From: Myxococcota bacterium
GTDB lineage: Bacteria; Myxococcota_A; UBA9160; UBA4427
Length of the DNA stretch: 64,000 bases
Assembly (NCBI GenBank): GCA_030748735.1
Contig: JASMLK010000072.1
Span: forward strand, 43,545-107,544
Reading direction: 5' to 3'
Shown here: one piece after another, positions 25,545 through 34,479 of the stretch
How the letters are laid out: each line of letters opens with the position of its first letter
Numbering within the stretch: the first letter of the stretch is position 1
Notes under the pieces: generated by a model
Databases searched by the model: none
Told to the model about the DNA's origin: nothing
Seen by the model: only the letters and a program-made list of their open reading frames with translations
Position numbers and translations under genes: made by a program

Positions 25545-27467
25545 CTACGGGCCCTGCTCCTTGATCACCGCGAGGAAACCGTCGCCGTACTTCTCCGCCT
25601 TCGCCGGCCCGATCCCGTGAACGCGCTGCAACTCGTCGCGGCCACGCGGCAGCTCCAGCACGAGTTCACGCAGCGTCCGGTCACTGGCCACCACGTAGGG
25701 CGGGACTCCCTCTGCACGCGCGATGTCGAGGCGGTGTTCGCGCAGCGACTCGAACAGTTCCTGTTGTTCGAGATCGAAAGTGTCGGGGTCCGGAGCCGGT
25801 CGGCTGCCCGCCGATCGCTTCTTCGAGCTCGTCGCCGCGCGTCGCTTCAGCGACGGCAGGAGGATCCGCACCGCACGTTTGCCGTGCATCACGGCAGCGC
25901 CCTCGTCGGTGAGGATCACCACCGGTCGGTCACCGCCGAAGAAGTCGACCCAACCGGCGGCAATGCAGCGACGAAGCACCCGGGTCAGCCAATCGTCCGT
26001 GAAGTCCGAGAGCACGCCGAAAGTCGTGGTGAGGTTCAGGTTCATGCGCTCGAGGCGTTCGTCTCTTGCACCGCGGAGCAACGCCACGGCGGCACTGAGC
26101 CCGAACCGCCCGTGCACCCGCGCGACACCCGCTAGCGCCTTGCGGACGATCAACTCGACTTGTTCGGGGCTCGCGTCGAGATGGTTTTCGATCCCTTCTG
26201 CGAGTTCGATGCAGACGTCGCAGCGGCCGCAGCCCGACAGCGTTTCTTCTTCGTCGCCGAAATAGCGAAGCACGCTGTCGTGTCGGCAGCTGCCCCCTTC
26301 GGCAAAGCGCATGAGTTCGAGAAAGAGATCCCATTTGTGCTGGATACTCTCCTCGGTCACGATGCCGCCGCCCGCGTCGCTTTCGATCAGGTGGCGTCGC
26401 CGCGGCAGATCGGCAGAGGAGACGAACAAGAGCGCAATGGCGTCTTCGCCGTCGCGCCCCGCGCGACCGACTTCCTGGTAGTAGGCTTCGATCGAGCCGG
26501 GCGGAGCGAGATGAACGACCCCGCGCACGTCGGCCCGGTCGATCCCCATGCCGAAGGCGTTGGTGGCGACCACGACTTCGAGTGCGCCACTGCTGAAGGC
26601 GTCGTGGACGCTTGCGCGCGTCTCTCCGTCGAGCCCGGCGTGGTACGCGGCTGCGCGCCAGCCCTGGCCTTCGAGACGCGCGTATTCGTCTTCGGTCGCG
26701 CGGCGTGTCGGTGCATAGACGATCACCGCTCCCTTCGCCTCGCCCGGTCGCCCCAGGGCTTCGCGCAAGGTCGCGTCGACGTGTCTTTCCCGATCCCTCT
26801 TGCCGCCGCTTTCGCGCACGCGCAGGGCGAGGTTCGGCCGCGCGAAGCCGCGCACGATCTGCCGTGTGTCGGGCCCGAGGCCGAGGCGTTCGAGGATTTC
26901 GTCGCGCACCACCGGTGTGGCGGTGGCCGTGCAGGCGAGCACGCGCGCTTTCGGTAGTTCCTTCAGCACGCTCCCGATCTGCATGTAGTCGGGGCGAAAG
27001 TCATGACCCCATTCGCTGATGCAGTGGGCTTCATCGATCGCAACCAGCGGGCAGTCGATCGACGAAAGCAAGCTGCGAAACGCAGGCGTACTCAGTCGTT
27101 CCGGTGCCACGTAGGCAATGCGGTAGTCGCCCTGGCGTAGCCCGTCGATGCGGCGCCACATCTCGTCGCCATCGAGTGTCGACGCGAGGTAGGTGGCGGG
27201 CACGCCCACGGCGTCGAGGGCTTCGACCTGGTCATGCATCAGCGAGATCAACGGAGAGATGACCAGCGTCGTTCCGGGAAGCAGGATCGCAGGCAGTTGG
27301 TAGGTCAGGCTCTTGCCGCCACCGGTCGGCGCTACGAGCAGCAGCCGACCCTCTGCGAAGAGGGTGTCGAGTGCTTCGCGTTGTCCTGGGCGGAAGTCGC
27401 GATGACCGAAGCGTGCGAGTGCGCTCTGTAGCTGGGAGTCGTCGATGGTGATCGAGGGGGTCGGCAA
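25545..27467 (-). CDS. recQ: ATP-dependent DNA helicase RecQ
   Basis: A 640-aa 3'-5' DNA helicase acting in recombinational repair. Order: SF2 helicase core with Walker A APTGGGKSLTY, DEAH box (AIDEAHCISEWGHDFRPDY) and motif VI (YYQEVGRAGRDG); RecQ zinc-binding region with Cys residues (CRHDSVLRYFGDE, then CGRCDVC); winged helix; and an HRDC domain at the C-terminus (FESLREHRLDIARAEGVPP). Length is normal. The TTG at 27467 is preferred because AGAGGA sits six bases before it; an upstream in-frame TTG at 27560 would add 31 residues unlike other RecQ proteins. It is convergent with the aldo/keto reductase. Confidence 0.93.
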   Translation of the reverse strand: MPTPSITIDDSQLQSALARFGHRDFRPGQREALDTLFAEGRLLLVAPTGGGKSLTYQLPAILLPGTTLVISPLISLMHDQVEALDAVGVPATYLASTLDGDEMWRRIDGLRQGDYRIAYVAPERLSTPAFRSLLSSIDCPLVAIDEAHCISEWGHDFRPDYMQIGSVLKELPKARVLACTATATPVVRDEILERLGLGPDTRQIVRGFARPNLALRVRESGGKRDRERHVDATLREALGRPGEAKGAVIVYAPTRRATEDEYARLEGQGWRAAAYHAGLDGETRASVHDAFSSGALEVVVATNAFGMGIDRADVRGVVHLAPPGSIEAYYQEVGRAGRDGEDAIALLFVSSADLPRRRHLIESDAGGGIVTEESIQHKWDLFLELMRFAEGGSCRHDSVLRYFGDEEETLSGCGRCDVCIELAEGIENHLDASPEQVELIVRKALAGVARVHGRFGLSAAVALLRGARDERLERMNLNLTTTFGVLSDFTDDWLTRVLRRCIAAGWVDFFGGDRPVVILTDEGAAVMHGKRAVRILLPSLKRRAATSSKKRSAGSRPAPDPDTFDLEQQELFESLREHRLDIARAEGVPPYVVASDRTLRELVLELPRGRDELQRVHGIGPAKAEKYGDGFLAVIKEQGP

Positions 27468-27681
27468 GGAAGGTCCTCTGGCGAAGAAGGCGGGTCTCGA
27501 AAGGACCGGGGAGGCCCAAGGTAGCGAGTGCGCTCGATCGAGGGGGGGTGGAGATGACAATGAGATGGCGGTTCGCTGAACTCGTCGCCGAGGTGGTCAC
27601 CCGTTCACGTGGCAGTGTGTTTCCAGCGTGAGCCGCAGGGCCGCATGCGCCGATCAGCCCGCATGAACGAGGACGCGCTCG

Positions 27682-27838
27682 ATGATCCGATTCATCATTT
27701 CATGCAGCGTGGTACTTTCGACGGCATGCGCGCAGAGCGGCGGGGGGCAGATGCTCGAAGCGCGTTTGGGACGAGTGGTCGAGGATGGCCGCGGTGGCCC
27801 CGTTGCAGAGGCCGACGCCTTCCAGGTCTACGCTCGCG
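27682..27838 (+). pseudogene. Lipoprotein N-terminal fragment
   Basis: The frame from the ATG at 27682 gives a lipoprotein-type signal (MIRFIISCSVVLSTACAQSG) and a short segment EARLGRVVEDGRGGPVAEAD followed by AFQVYARAM. The latter resembles the first strands of a carboxypeptidase-like regulatory domain. Beyond about 27838 the region is occupied by the convergent methyltransferase gene, so the open frame there is spurious. Likely the cut-off start of an exported protein. Low confidence. Confidence 0.3.
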
Positions 27839-29239
27839 CTATGCGCGGCGTTTCATCCGATAGAGCACGCGCTCGGACGACGACAGCGGCTTCGTTTCGA
27901 CGATCTCGTAGCTCGCAGCGAACGCCGCTTCGAAGCCTTCGCGCGTGTAGTCGGGAAAGATGTCCGCCCGCGTCGCAAGCAGCGTTGCGACCTTCGGGTC
28001 TTCCTTGGGGACGAACTCGATCACCAACTCGGGTGCGAGTGAAGCGAAGAACGCCGCGATGCGGGGCAGCGGCACGTTGTTCGAGATGGCGATGTGATGG
28101 ATCAGCGCAAGCGCGAGCACGACGTCGGCCGGCCCTCGCTCGACGAGTGACTCGCGCTCCGTGTGGGCAAAGCCCAGGCTGGGAGACGGGTTCGTGAGAT
28201 CGAGAAGCAGCGGCAGGACTCCCGCTTCGTCTTCGCCGCGATGGCTCCGCACCTCGAGGTAGTTGCGTTCGACACAGGCGGGGTCGACGTCGAAGGCAAC
28301 CACGCACTCGCTCGTTTGTGCCGCGATGCGGCTGTAGGTCCCGGTGTTCGCGCCGAGATCGAAGACCTTCGTCGGCCCGATCGCGTGGATGAAATCGCGC
28401 ACGACTTCTTTCTTTTCTGCCAAAGAGGGTTCGTCGTAGCTATCACCCGACGTGTAGTCCGCCCACTCGGTGCCGCTCGGCTTCCAGCTGAGGCGGCGAA
28501 TGATCTGCCGAAGATCTTCGATCATGTTCTCGAGTGCCGATCGCGAAAGGGGGCGCGCGCTCGGGGCCTCGGTTCCCGATTCGCCCGCCTGTGCTTCGAA
28601 GCGTTTCTGGTAGCGGGCGTGCAGGTAGAGGTGTGCGACCAGGCCGCGGTCCAACCAGCGTCGCACGGGCAGGAGCGACCAGGCGAGGTCGAGCGGGACA
28701 CCATCGATGTGGCTTCGCAGTAGAGCGTTCAAGCGAATGTCACGTCTGGCCATGAGCGCAAGCGGCGCGAGGAAGTGCTGGCAGAACTGACGGTAGGCCA
28801 CCCAGGGTTCGCCTTCGCGATAGCGCTCGAACGACAGGGTGTCGATCATCGTCGGGCGCCCGCGCAGGAACTGCACGTTGTACGCGCTCGCATCCTTGAG
28901 CGACATGTCGTGGCGAAGCGCGAGTCGTTGCAGGCGAAGGGTGAGGAGTGCGGCATCCTTGAGTTGGCTGAAGCTCCATTCATAGGGATACGCAATGAAT
29001 GGGATCGCTTCCGGGCGAAGGGTCGCGAAGTGGCCTGCGTCGACTTCGAAGGGAGGAGCGACTTCTTCGTGCGCGACGAGCAGTTCCTTTTCGCGCAGGG
29101 CTTCGTAGAGCCCCGAATCCATCAGCGCGCGATAGTCCTCTGCAGCGCTTTCGTTCACCTGACGGAAGAGCTCGGCTTCGTTTCGATAGACGAAGCCGCC
29201 GGGGTCGCGGAACGAAGCGCCGAGTGCGCGATCAGTCAT
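27839..29239 (-). CDS. SAM-dependent methyltransferase (NoeA-like)
   Basis: A 466-aa protein. The first ~250 residues (DPGGFVYRNEAELFRQVNES, then SLKDASAYNVQF and RGRPTMIDTLSFERY) form the N-terminal domain of a family that includes nodulation methyltransferase NoeA-like proteins. The class I SAM-binding core begins at about residue 300 (TKVFDLGANTGTYSRIA) with AFDVDP and ALALIHHIAISN further on. The acceptor is unknown. The ATG at 29239 overlaps the end of the small membrane-protein gene by 8 bases, implying coupled expression. Confidence 0.85.
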   Translation of the reverse strand: MTDRALGASFRDPGGFVYRNEAELFRQVNESAAEDYRALMDSGLYEALREKELLVAHEEVAPPFEVDAGHFATLRPEAIPFIAYPYEWSFSQLKDAALLTLRLQRLALRHDMSLKDASAYNVQFLRGRPTMIDTLSFERYREGEPWVAYRQFCQHFLAPLALMARRDIRLNALLRSHIDGVPLDLAWSLLPVRRWLDRGLVAHLYLHARYQKRFEAQAGESGTEAPSARPLSRSALENMIEDLRQIIRRLSWKPSGTEWADYTSGDSYDEPSLAEKKEVVRDFIHAIGPTKVFDLGANTGTYSRIAAQTSECVVAFDVDPACVERNYLEVRSHRGEDEAGVLPLLLDLTNPSPSLGFAHTERESLVERGPADVVLALALIHHIAISNNVPLPRIAAFFASLAPELVIEFVPKEDPKVATLLATRADIFPDYTREGFEAAFAASYEIVETKPLSSSERVLYRMKRRA

Positions 29240-29537
29240 CGTCCGGGTCGAACTCGTCGTCGGCGGAGCGGTTCTGCAGGCCGAGCCAGGTCTTGATCTG
29301 GGTCCAATAGCGGCGTCCTGCCACGCCGATGCCGGCGAGCGCCGCGATCAGGGCCTGCACCATGAAGCTACCGGAGCCTGGATCGAGGTAGGCGAGGTGT
29401 ACTTCGTTCGCCTCCGCGGTTGGCGCGACGCCCGGCTCCCCGCCCAGACCGCTGACGATGGCCAGGGCAATCCACATCGCGGTGGCGTATAGCTGGGGGT
29501 GCAAACGGGGCAAGGCGATCGATCCTCGTGTCGGCAT
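29232..29537 (-). CDS. Small membrane protein
   Basis: About 101 aa from the ATG at 29537, or 81 aa from the ATG at 29477. It has a signal/transmembrane segment (TAMWIALAIVSGLGG), the conserved-looking AYLDPGSGSFMVQALIAALAG with a second membrane helix, then a basic stretch (RRYWTQIKTWLG) and an acidic tail (DDEFDPDDD). The LDPGSGS-helix-K/RYW pattern is widespread in short bacterial proteins next to glycan or methyltransferase genes; function unknown. It overlaps the methyltransferase start. The start is uncertain. Confidence 0.65.
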   Translation of the reverse strand: MPTRGSIALPRLHPQLYATAMWIALAIVSGLGGEPGVAPTAEANEVHLAYLDPGSGSFMVQALIAALAGIGVAGRRYWTQIKTWLGLQNRSADDEFDPDDD

Positions 29538-29742
29538 GCGCGCCGCGAAGCATGCCACCGCTGTGTGCGCGGGACCACCGGCAGGCTGCATGCACAGAGG
29601 CCTTCGTGAATACGCAAGTCTGCTCATGCCCCTGCGACGCAGCGCGGGGCATTTCGGGTCGGCCCTCCGCTGCCCGCGATTGAGCATGCAAGCTAGACTC
29701 CGCGCCTCATCGGCATCCGGTGATTCCAGGAGGCTCCACCCC

Positions 29743-30969
29743 GTGAGCGAATTCGCATCCATCGACGAAGCAGAACTGCGCGCCCGAACTCGCGTGCTAC
29801 TCGACGAGATCCATCCCGAACAAACCGATTCGCAGACCTTTCGTCAGGCTCAGTACGACCACGGTCTCGCGCTCGTCCATTTTCCCGAGGGCTTCGGTGG
29901 CCTCGGTCTCAGCCCCAAGATGAACCTGATCGTGCGCGACGAGATCTTGAAGCACTCGAAGGTCTTCTACGACAACCCCCCGGCCAGCATCATCGGCATC
30001 GGGATGGGGATGCCGGTCGTGAACACCTACGCGACCGACGAACAGAAGCGGCGCTGGCTGCCGAAGATCTTCAGCGGCGAAGAGATCTGGTGCCAGATGT
30101 TCAGTGAGCCGAGCGCCGGTTCCGATGTCGCGGGTCTCACGTCGCGCGCGGTTCGCGACGGCGACGAATGGGTGGTCAACGGACAGAAGGTCTGGACCAC
30201 CGTCGCGCATCTCTCGCGCTGGGGCATGTTGGTAACGCGCACCAACCCCGACGTGCCGAAGCACGACGGCCTTTCCTACTTCGTGCTCGACATGCAGAGC
30301 CCCGGCGTCGAGGTTCGCCCTCTCTACCAGATCACGGGCGAAGCGGAGTTCAACGAAGTCTTCTTCAACGACGTCCGCATCCCGCACGAGAACATGCTTG
30401 GCAAGGAAGGGCAGGGCTGGCGCGTCGCCATCACGACCTTGATGAACGAACGCGTCGCGATCGGCGGCGGTGGGTCGAAGAAGAAGGGCGGCGGCGCGAT
30501 TTCGCAGCTGCTCAAGCTCTGGAAGGAGCGCGATCCGAGCACGGCATCGGCCGCACAGAACGCGATCCTGCGTGACCGCGTGACCCAGGCCTACATCGAA
30601 CAGGAACTCCTCCGCTTGACCACTCAGCGGGCATCCGCGGCCGCCAAGGCGGGCAACCCCGGGCCGGAGGGTTCGGTGGGCAAGCTCTTCCAGGCCGAAA
30701 GCGCCAAGCGCTTGTGGGAACTCGCGCTCGACGTGCTGGGCAGCGACGGCCTCGCCTTCGAAGCCGGCTATGAGCTGCGCCAGGCCGCAGGCGGCACCGA
30801 CACGACCGTGGGGCTCGCGAAGTACCAGTTCCTGCGATCGCGCGCGAACTCGATCGAGGGCGGGACCAGCGAGATCATGAAAAACATCCTCGGCGAACGC
30901 GTGCTCGGCTTGCCGGGTGAACCGCGGGTCGACAAGGACGTCGCCTGGAAGGACGTGCCGCGCAGCTAG
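29743..30969 (+). CDS. Acyl-CoA dehydrogenase, probable catalytic subunit of a pair
   Basis: A 408-aa flavoprotein. MFSEPSAGSDVAGLTSRA and the WVVNGQKVWTT segment form the FAD/acyl-CoA site. The C-terminal block SIEGGTSEIMKNILGERVLG keeps the Glu that acts as base in most family members. CAGGAGG (29727-29733) decides the GTG start at 29743. The next gene, 87 bases downstream on the same strand, encodes a second, diverged acyl-CoA dehydrogenase. Such adjacent pairs, known from actinobacterial steroid side-chain breakdown (FadE heterotetramers), work as alpha2beta2 enzymes. Steroid or bile-acid-like substrates are plausible but not shown. Confidence 0.9.
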   Translation: MSEFASIDEAELRARTRVLLDEIHPEQTDSQTFRQAQYDHGLALVHFPEGFGGLGLSPKMNLIVRDEILKHSKVFYDNPPASIIGIGMGMPVVNTYATDEQKRRWLPKIFSGEEIWCQMFSEPSAGSDVAGLTSRAVRDGDEWVVNGQKVWTTVAHLSRWGMLVTRTNPDVPKHDGLSYFVLDMQSPGVEVRPLYQITGEAEFNEVFFNDVRIPHENMLGKEGQGWRVAITTLMNERVAIGGGGSKKKGGGAISQLLKLWKERDPSTASAAQNAILRDRVTQAYIEQELLRLTTQRASAAAKAGNPGPEGSVGKLFQAESAKRLWELALDVLGSDGLAFEAGYELRQAAGGTDTTVGLAKYQFLRSRANSIEGGTSEIMKNILGERVLGLPGEPRVDKDVAWKDVPRS

Positions 30970-31056
30970 TCGCAGACGCGACGAGCCCTTCGACGACCCC
31001 TTCGGCAAGCACGATCGCGTCACCACGCAAACGATTCGAGACGAGGACATTCCGTC

Positions 31057-32178
31057 ATGCAGACATTCACCGATGAACACGAAGAACTACGCGCCACCGT
31101 GCGTCAGTTCCTGGCCGACCGCTCCGACGAAAACGCCGTGCGCGAGCAGATGGCGAGCGAACGCGGCTTCGACGACAGCGTCTGGCAGCAACTCGCCGAA
31201 CAGGTCGGGCTCACCGGCCTGATCGTGCCCGAAGAACACGGCGGCGCAGGCTATGGCTACGTCGAGTTGTGCATCGTGGCCGAGGAGATGGGCCGCGCAT
31301 TGCTTTGTGCTCCCTACCTCTCGACTGCGGTGATGGCCACCAACGCCTTGCTTCACTGCGCCAATGCCGAAGCCCAGAAGGCGCTTCTCTCGGGCATCGC
31401 CGAAGGCTCGACCCGCGCGACCCTGGCGTACGCCGAGGCGGGCTGGAACGTTGGCGACATCGCCCTCAACGCCCAGGAAAAGGATGGCGGTTGGGTGCTC
31501 GACGGCACCAAGCACCACGTCCTCGACGGCCAGACCGCCGATGTGATCCTGGTGGCGGCACGAACCGGCGCGGGCATCGAACTGTTCCGGGTCGAAGGCG
31601 ATGCGACAGGGCTCACACGCACGCCGATCCCCGAGCTCGACCAGACGCGAAGGCTCGCGACGGTCGGCTTTGCGAGTGCGCCCGCGACGAAGGTCAGTGA
31701 CGGCGACGCGCAGGAGGGGCTGGAACGCACCCTCGCGTTGACCCTGATCGTGCTTGCATCCGAGCAGGTCGGTGGCGCCCAGTGGTGCCTCGATACTGCG
31801 GCCGACTACGCCAAGAGTCGTTTGCAGTTCGGTCGCCCGATCGGTTCCTATCAGGCCATCAAGCACAAGTGCGCCGAGGTGCTGGTCGATGTCGAATTCG
31901 CGAAGAGTGCCGCCTACGGTGCAAGCCGGGCGGCGGCCGACTGTCTCGATGGTGAAGGCGACTGGGATTCGCTCTTCCAGTCGGCCCACATGGCGAAGTC
32001 GTTCTGCTCGGAGGCCTACTTCCACGCTGCGGCGGAGAACATCCAGATCCACGGCGGGATGGGGTTCACGTGGGAACACCCCGCGCACCTCTACTTCAAG
32101 CGCGCGAAGGCGAGCGACCTGCTTTTCGGTGACGCCAGCCATCACCGCGAAGCCCTGGCCGACCGCCTCGGCATCTAG
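31057..32178 (+). CDS. Acyl-CoA dehydrogenase-like protein, probable partner subunit
   Basis: A 373-aa protein with the same fold (EEHGGAGYGYVELCIVAEEM; KSRLQFGRPIGSYQAIKH; NIQIHGGMGFTWEHPAHLYF). The acidic catalytic position is missing: the C-terminal segment reads KASDLLFGDASHHREAL instead of the usual EGTxEI. It also lacks a clear SEPxxGSD segment. It is therefore unlikely to work alone and fits the non-catalytic subunit of a heteromer with the preceding gene. purU starts 11 bases after its stop, so all three may share a transcript. Confidence 0.88.
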   Translation: MQTFTDEHEELRATVRQFLADRSDENAVREQMASERGFDDSVWQQLAEQVGLTGLIVPEEHGGAGYGYVELCIVAEEMGRALLCAPYLSTAVMATNALLHCANAEAQKALLSGIAEGSTRATLAYAEAGWNVGDIALNAQEKDGGWVLDGTKHHVLDGQTADVILVAARTGAGIELFRVEGDATGLTRTPIPELDQTRRLATVGFASAPATKVSDGDAQEGLERTLALTLIVLASEQVGGAQWCLDTAADYAKSRLQFGRPIGSYQAIKHKCAEVLVDVEFAKSAAYGASRAAADCLDGEGDWDSLFQSAHMAKSFCSEAYFHAAAENIQIHGGMGFTWEHPAHLYFKRAKASDLLFGDASHHREALADRLGI

Positions 32179-32189
32179 GTGCACTCGAC

Positions 32190-33041
32190 GTGTCCGAAAC
32201 CTTCGTCCTGACGCTCAAGTGCCCCGATCGAATCGGGATCGTCTCCGCGGTGAGCAGCTTCCTTGCAGAGCAGGGGTGCTGGATCACCGAGGCGCATCAC
32301 CATTCCGACGACATCGACAGCGTCTTCTTCATGCGCCAGGAAATCCGCGCGGAAACCATGCCCGAGGTTTCGGGCTTCGAAGCCGAGTTCTCGACGATCG
32401 CGCAGCGTTTCGGCATGGAGTGGAAGCTCACCGACCGGCGCCGCCCCAAGCGGGTGTGCCTGTTGGTGAGCAAGTTCGATCACTGCCTGGCGGACATCAT
32501 CTACCGCTGGCGAAACGGCGAGTTCCACATCGACATCACGAGCGTCATCTCGAACCACCCCGACTGCGCCGAACTCGCGGCAATGCACGAACTCGACTAT
32601 CACCACGTGCCGATCCCGAAGGAGAACAAGAGCGCGGGGTTTGCAGAGCTCGGGAAGGTAATCGAGAACCAGTCACCCGAGGTGATCGTGCTCGCGCGCT
32701 ACATGCAGATCATGCCACCCGATCTGTGCGCGAAGTACAAGGAGCAGATCATCAACATCCATCACGGCTTCCTGCCGTCGTTCAGCGGTGCCAGGCCGTA
32801 TCATGCGGCGCGCGATCACGGGGTGAAGTTGATCGGGGCGACTTCGCACTACGTCACCGAAGAGCTCGATGCAGGGCCGATCATCGAGCAGGACGTAATT
32901 CGGGTCGATCATGCGCACACCGTGAAGGACATGGTGGCGCTGGGGCGTGACGTCGAGCGCATCGTCTTGTCGCGCGGCTTGCGCAATCACCTCGAGGACC
33001 GTGTGATCGTGCACAACAACAAGACGGTCGTTTTCAACTGA
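32190..33041 (+). CDS. purU: Formyltetrahydrofolate deformylase
   Basis: A 283-aa cytoplasmic enzyme that hydrolyses 10-formyl-tetrahydrofolate to formate and tetrahydrofolate, balancing one-carbon units for purine synthesis. Residues 1-80 form an ACT domain (LTLKCPDRIGIVSAVSSFLA). The formyltransferase-type catalytic domain follows, with VCLLVSKFDHCLADIIYRW, the His of INIHHGFLPSF and the Asp of ELDAGPIIEQD. Length is normal. The GTG at 32190 gives the standard N-terminus. It sits between an acyl-CoA dehydrogenase (11-base gap) and an MBOAT gene (13-base gap). Confidence 0.95.
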   Translation: MSETFVLTLKCPDRIGIVSAVSSFLAEQGCWITEAHHHSDDIDSVFFMRQEIRAETMPEVSGFEAEFSTIAQRFGMEWKLTDRRRPKRVCLLVSKFDHCLADIIYRWRNGEFHIDITSVISNHPDCAELAAMHELDYHHVPIPKENKSAGFAELGKVIENQSPEVIVLARYMQIMPPDLCAKYKEQIINIHHGFLPSFSGARPYHAARDHGVKLIGATSHYVTEELDAGPIIEQDVIRVDHAHTVKDMVALGRDVERIVLSRGLRNHLEDRVIVHNNKTVVFN

Positions 33042-33054
33042 GCGCGGATCGGGG

Positions 33055-34479
33055 ATGCTTTTCAACTCCCTGACCTTTGCTGTCTTCTTTGCAGCCGTCT
33101 TGTTGCTGCATTCGCTGCCGCTGCCGTGGCGCGCGAAGAAGGGCAACCTGCTCGTCGCGAGCTACCTCTTCTACGCGGCGTGGAACCCGCCCTTCGTCGT
33201 GCTGCTGTGGATTTCGACCGGGGTCGACTGGTTCGCGGCGGGGCGCATGGCGGCGACATCTTCGCTGCGCGCACGCCGCGGCTTCCTGGCGCTGAGTCTG
33301 TTGGTCAACCTGGGACTGCTCGGGTACTTCAAGTACGCGGCCTTCGCGCTCGAGAACTTCGTCTTGTTCGTGCGCCAATTCGGCTTCGACTACTCCCCCG
33401 CACCTCCCGACATCGTGCTGCCGCTGGGGATCTCGTTCTACACGTTCCAGACGCTCTCCTATTCGATTTCGGTCTATCGCGGTGAATCGCGACCAGCCAG
33501 CTCGTTTCTCGACTTCGCGCTCTTCGTCACTTTCTTTCCGCAGCTGGTCGCGGGGCCGATCGTTCGGTCACGTGAGTTCCTGGGCCAACTCGCAGCGCCC
33601 GTCCGTGCCAATCGCCGGCAGTTCGGCTGGGGCCTCGCGCTACTGACCTTCGGCCTGTTCGAGAAGGTCATTCTTGCTGACGCCTTCCTCGCACCGGTCG
33701 TCGAGCGTGTGTACGCGAACGCCGCTGCGGCGGGGAGCGCCGATGCCTGGATTGCCACGGTGGCATTTGCGGGGCAGGTGTTCTTCGACTTCGGCGGGTA
33801 CTCGGCCTGCGCGATCGGCGCGGCCCTGTGTCTCGGCTTCGTGTTGCCGCAGAACTTCAATTGCCCGTATGCAGCGGTGGGATTCGCAGACTTCTGGCGA
33901 CGCTGGCACATCACCCTTTCGACCTGGCTGCGCGACTACGTCTTCTATTCGTTGATCTCGCTTCGCGAAGGCCGCAGCGGCAACGCGATTCGCGCGGGCG
34001 CGTTGTTTGCGACGATGGTCCTGGGCGGCCTGTGGCACGGCGCGTCGTGGACCTTCATCGTGTGGGGCGCCGTGCATGGCTTCATGCTGATCGCCGAGCA
34101 TGGCCTGCGCGCCGCCTTCGGGGGAGTCGCGTTCTTCCACAGTCGAGGGTTCATCGTGTTCGCGGGCGGGCTCACGATCGTGCTGACCGTGTTGTCCCTG
34201 GTCTTCTTCCGCGCCGAGAGCCTGAACGATGCGTTGCATCTGCTCGCCTTGATGTTCGCGCAGGCACCGGGGCAGCTCGTGGGTGCGCTCGAGCGCATCG
34301 AAGTCTTCGTCGTCGCGGGGGCCATGCTCGCAACCCAGATCGCGCTGCGAAATCGCGACCTCGAGACGGTGTTCATGCGATTCCCCATCTGGCTGCGCGT
34401 CCCCGTGCTCGCCATTCCCATCCTTTCCCTGCTTCTGGTTCCCGGTGACCAACGTGCCTTCATCTACTTCCAGTTCTGA
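33055..34479 (+). CDS. MBOAT-family O-acyltransferase (AlgI-like)
   Basis: A 474-aa polytopic membrane protein of the MBOAT superfamily, which moves acyl groups across or onto the membrane, usually to acetylate exported polysaccharide. Seen: NFVLFVRQFGFD...IVLPLGISFYTFQTLSYSIS, PQLVAGPIVR, the signature FADFWRRWHITLSTWLRDYV and the catalytic His in LGGLWHGASW. About ten membrane segments. The downstream SGNH-like gene overlaps its end by 35 bases, the classic AlgI plus AlgJ/AlgX-type arrangement. It lies just before the glycan gene region, so an envelope polysaccharide is a plausible acceptor. Confidence 0.9.
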   Translation: MLFNSLTFAVFFAAVLLLHSLPLPWRAKKGNLLVASYLFYAAWNPPFVVLLWISTGVDWFAAGRMAATSSLRARRGFLALSLLVNLGLLGYFKYAAFALENFVLFVRQFGFDYSPAPPDIVLPLGISFYTFQTLSYSISVYRGESRPASSFLDFALFVTFFPQLVAGPIVRSREFLGQLAAPVRANRRQFGWGLALLTFGLFEKVILADAFLAPVVERVYANAAAAGSADAWIATVAFAGQVFFDFGGYSACAIGAALCLGFVLPQNFNCPYAAVGFADFWRRWHITLSTWLRDYVFYSLISLREGRSGNAIRAGALFATMVLGGLWHGASWTFIVWGAVHGFMLIAEHGLRAAFGGVAFFHSRGFIVFAGGLTIVLTVLSLVFFRAESLNDALHLLALMFAQAPGQLVGALERIEVFVVAGAMLATQIALRNRDLETVFMRFPIWLRVPVLAIPILSLLLVPGDQRAFIYFQF

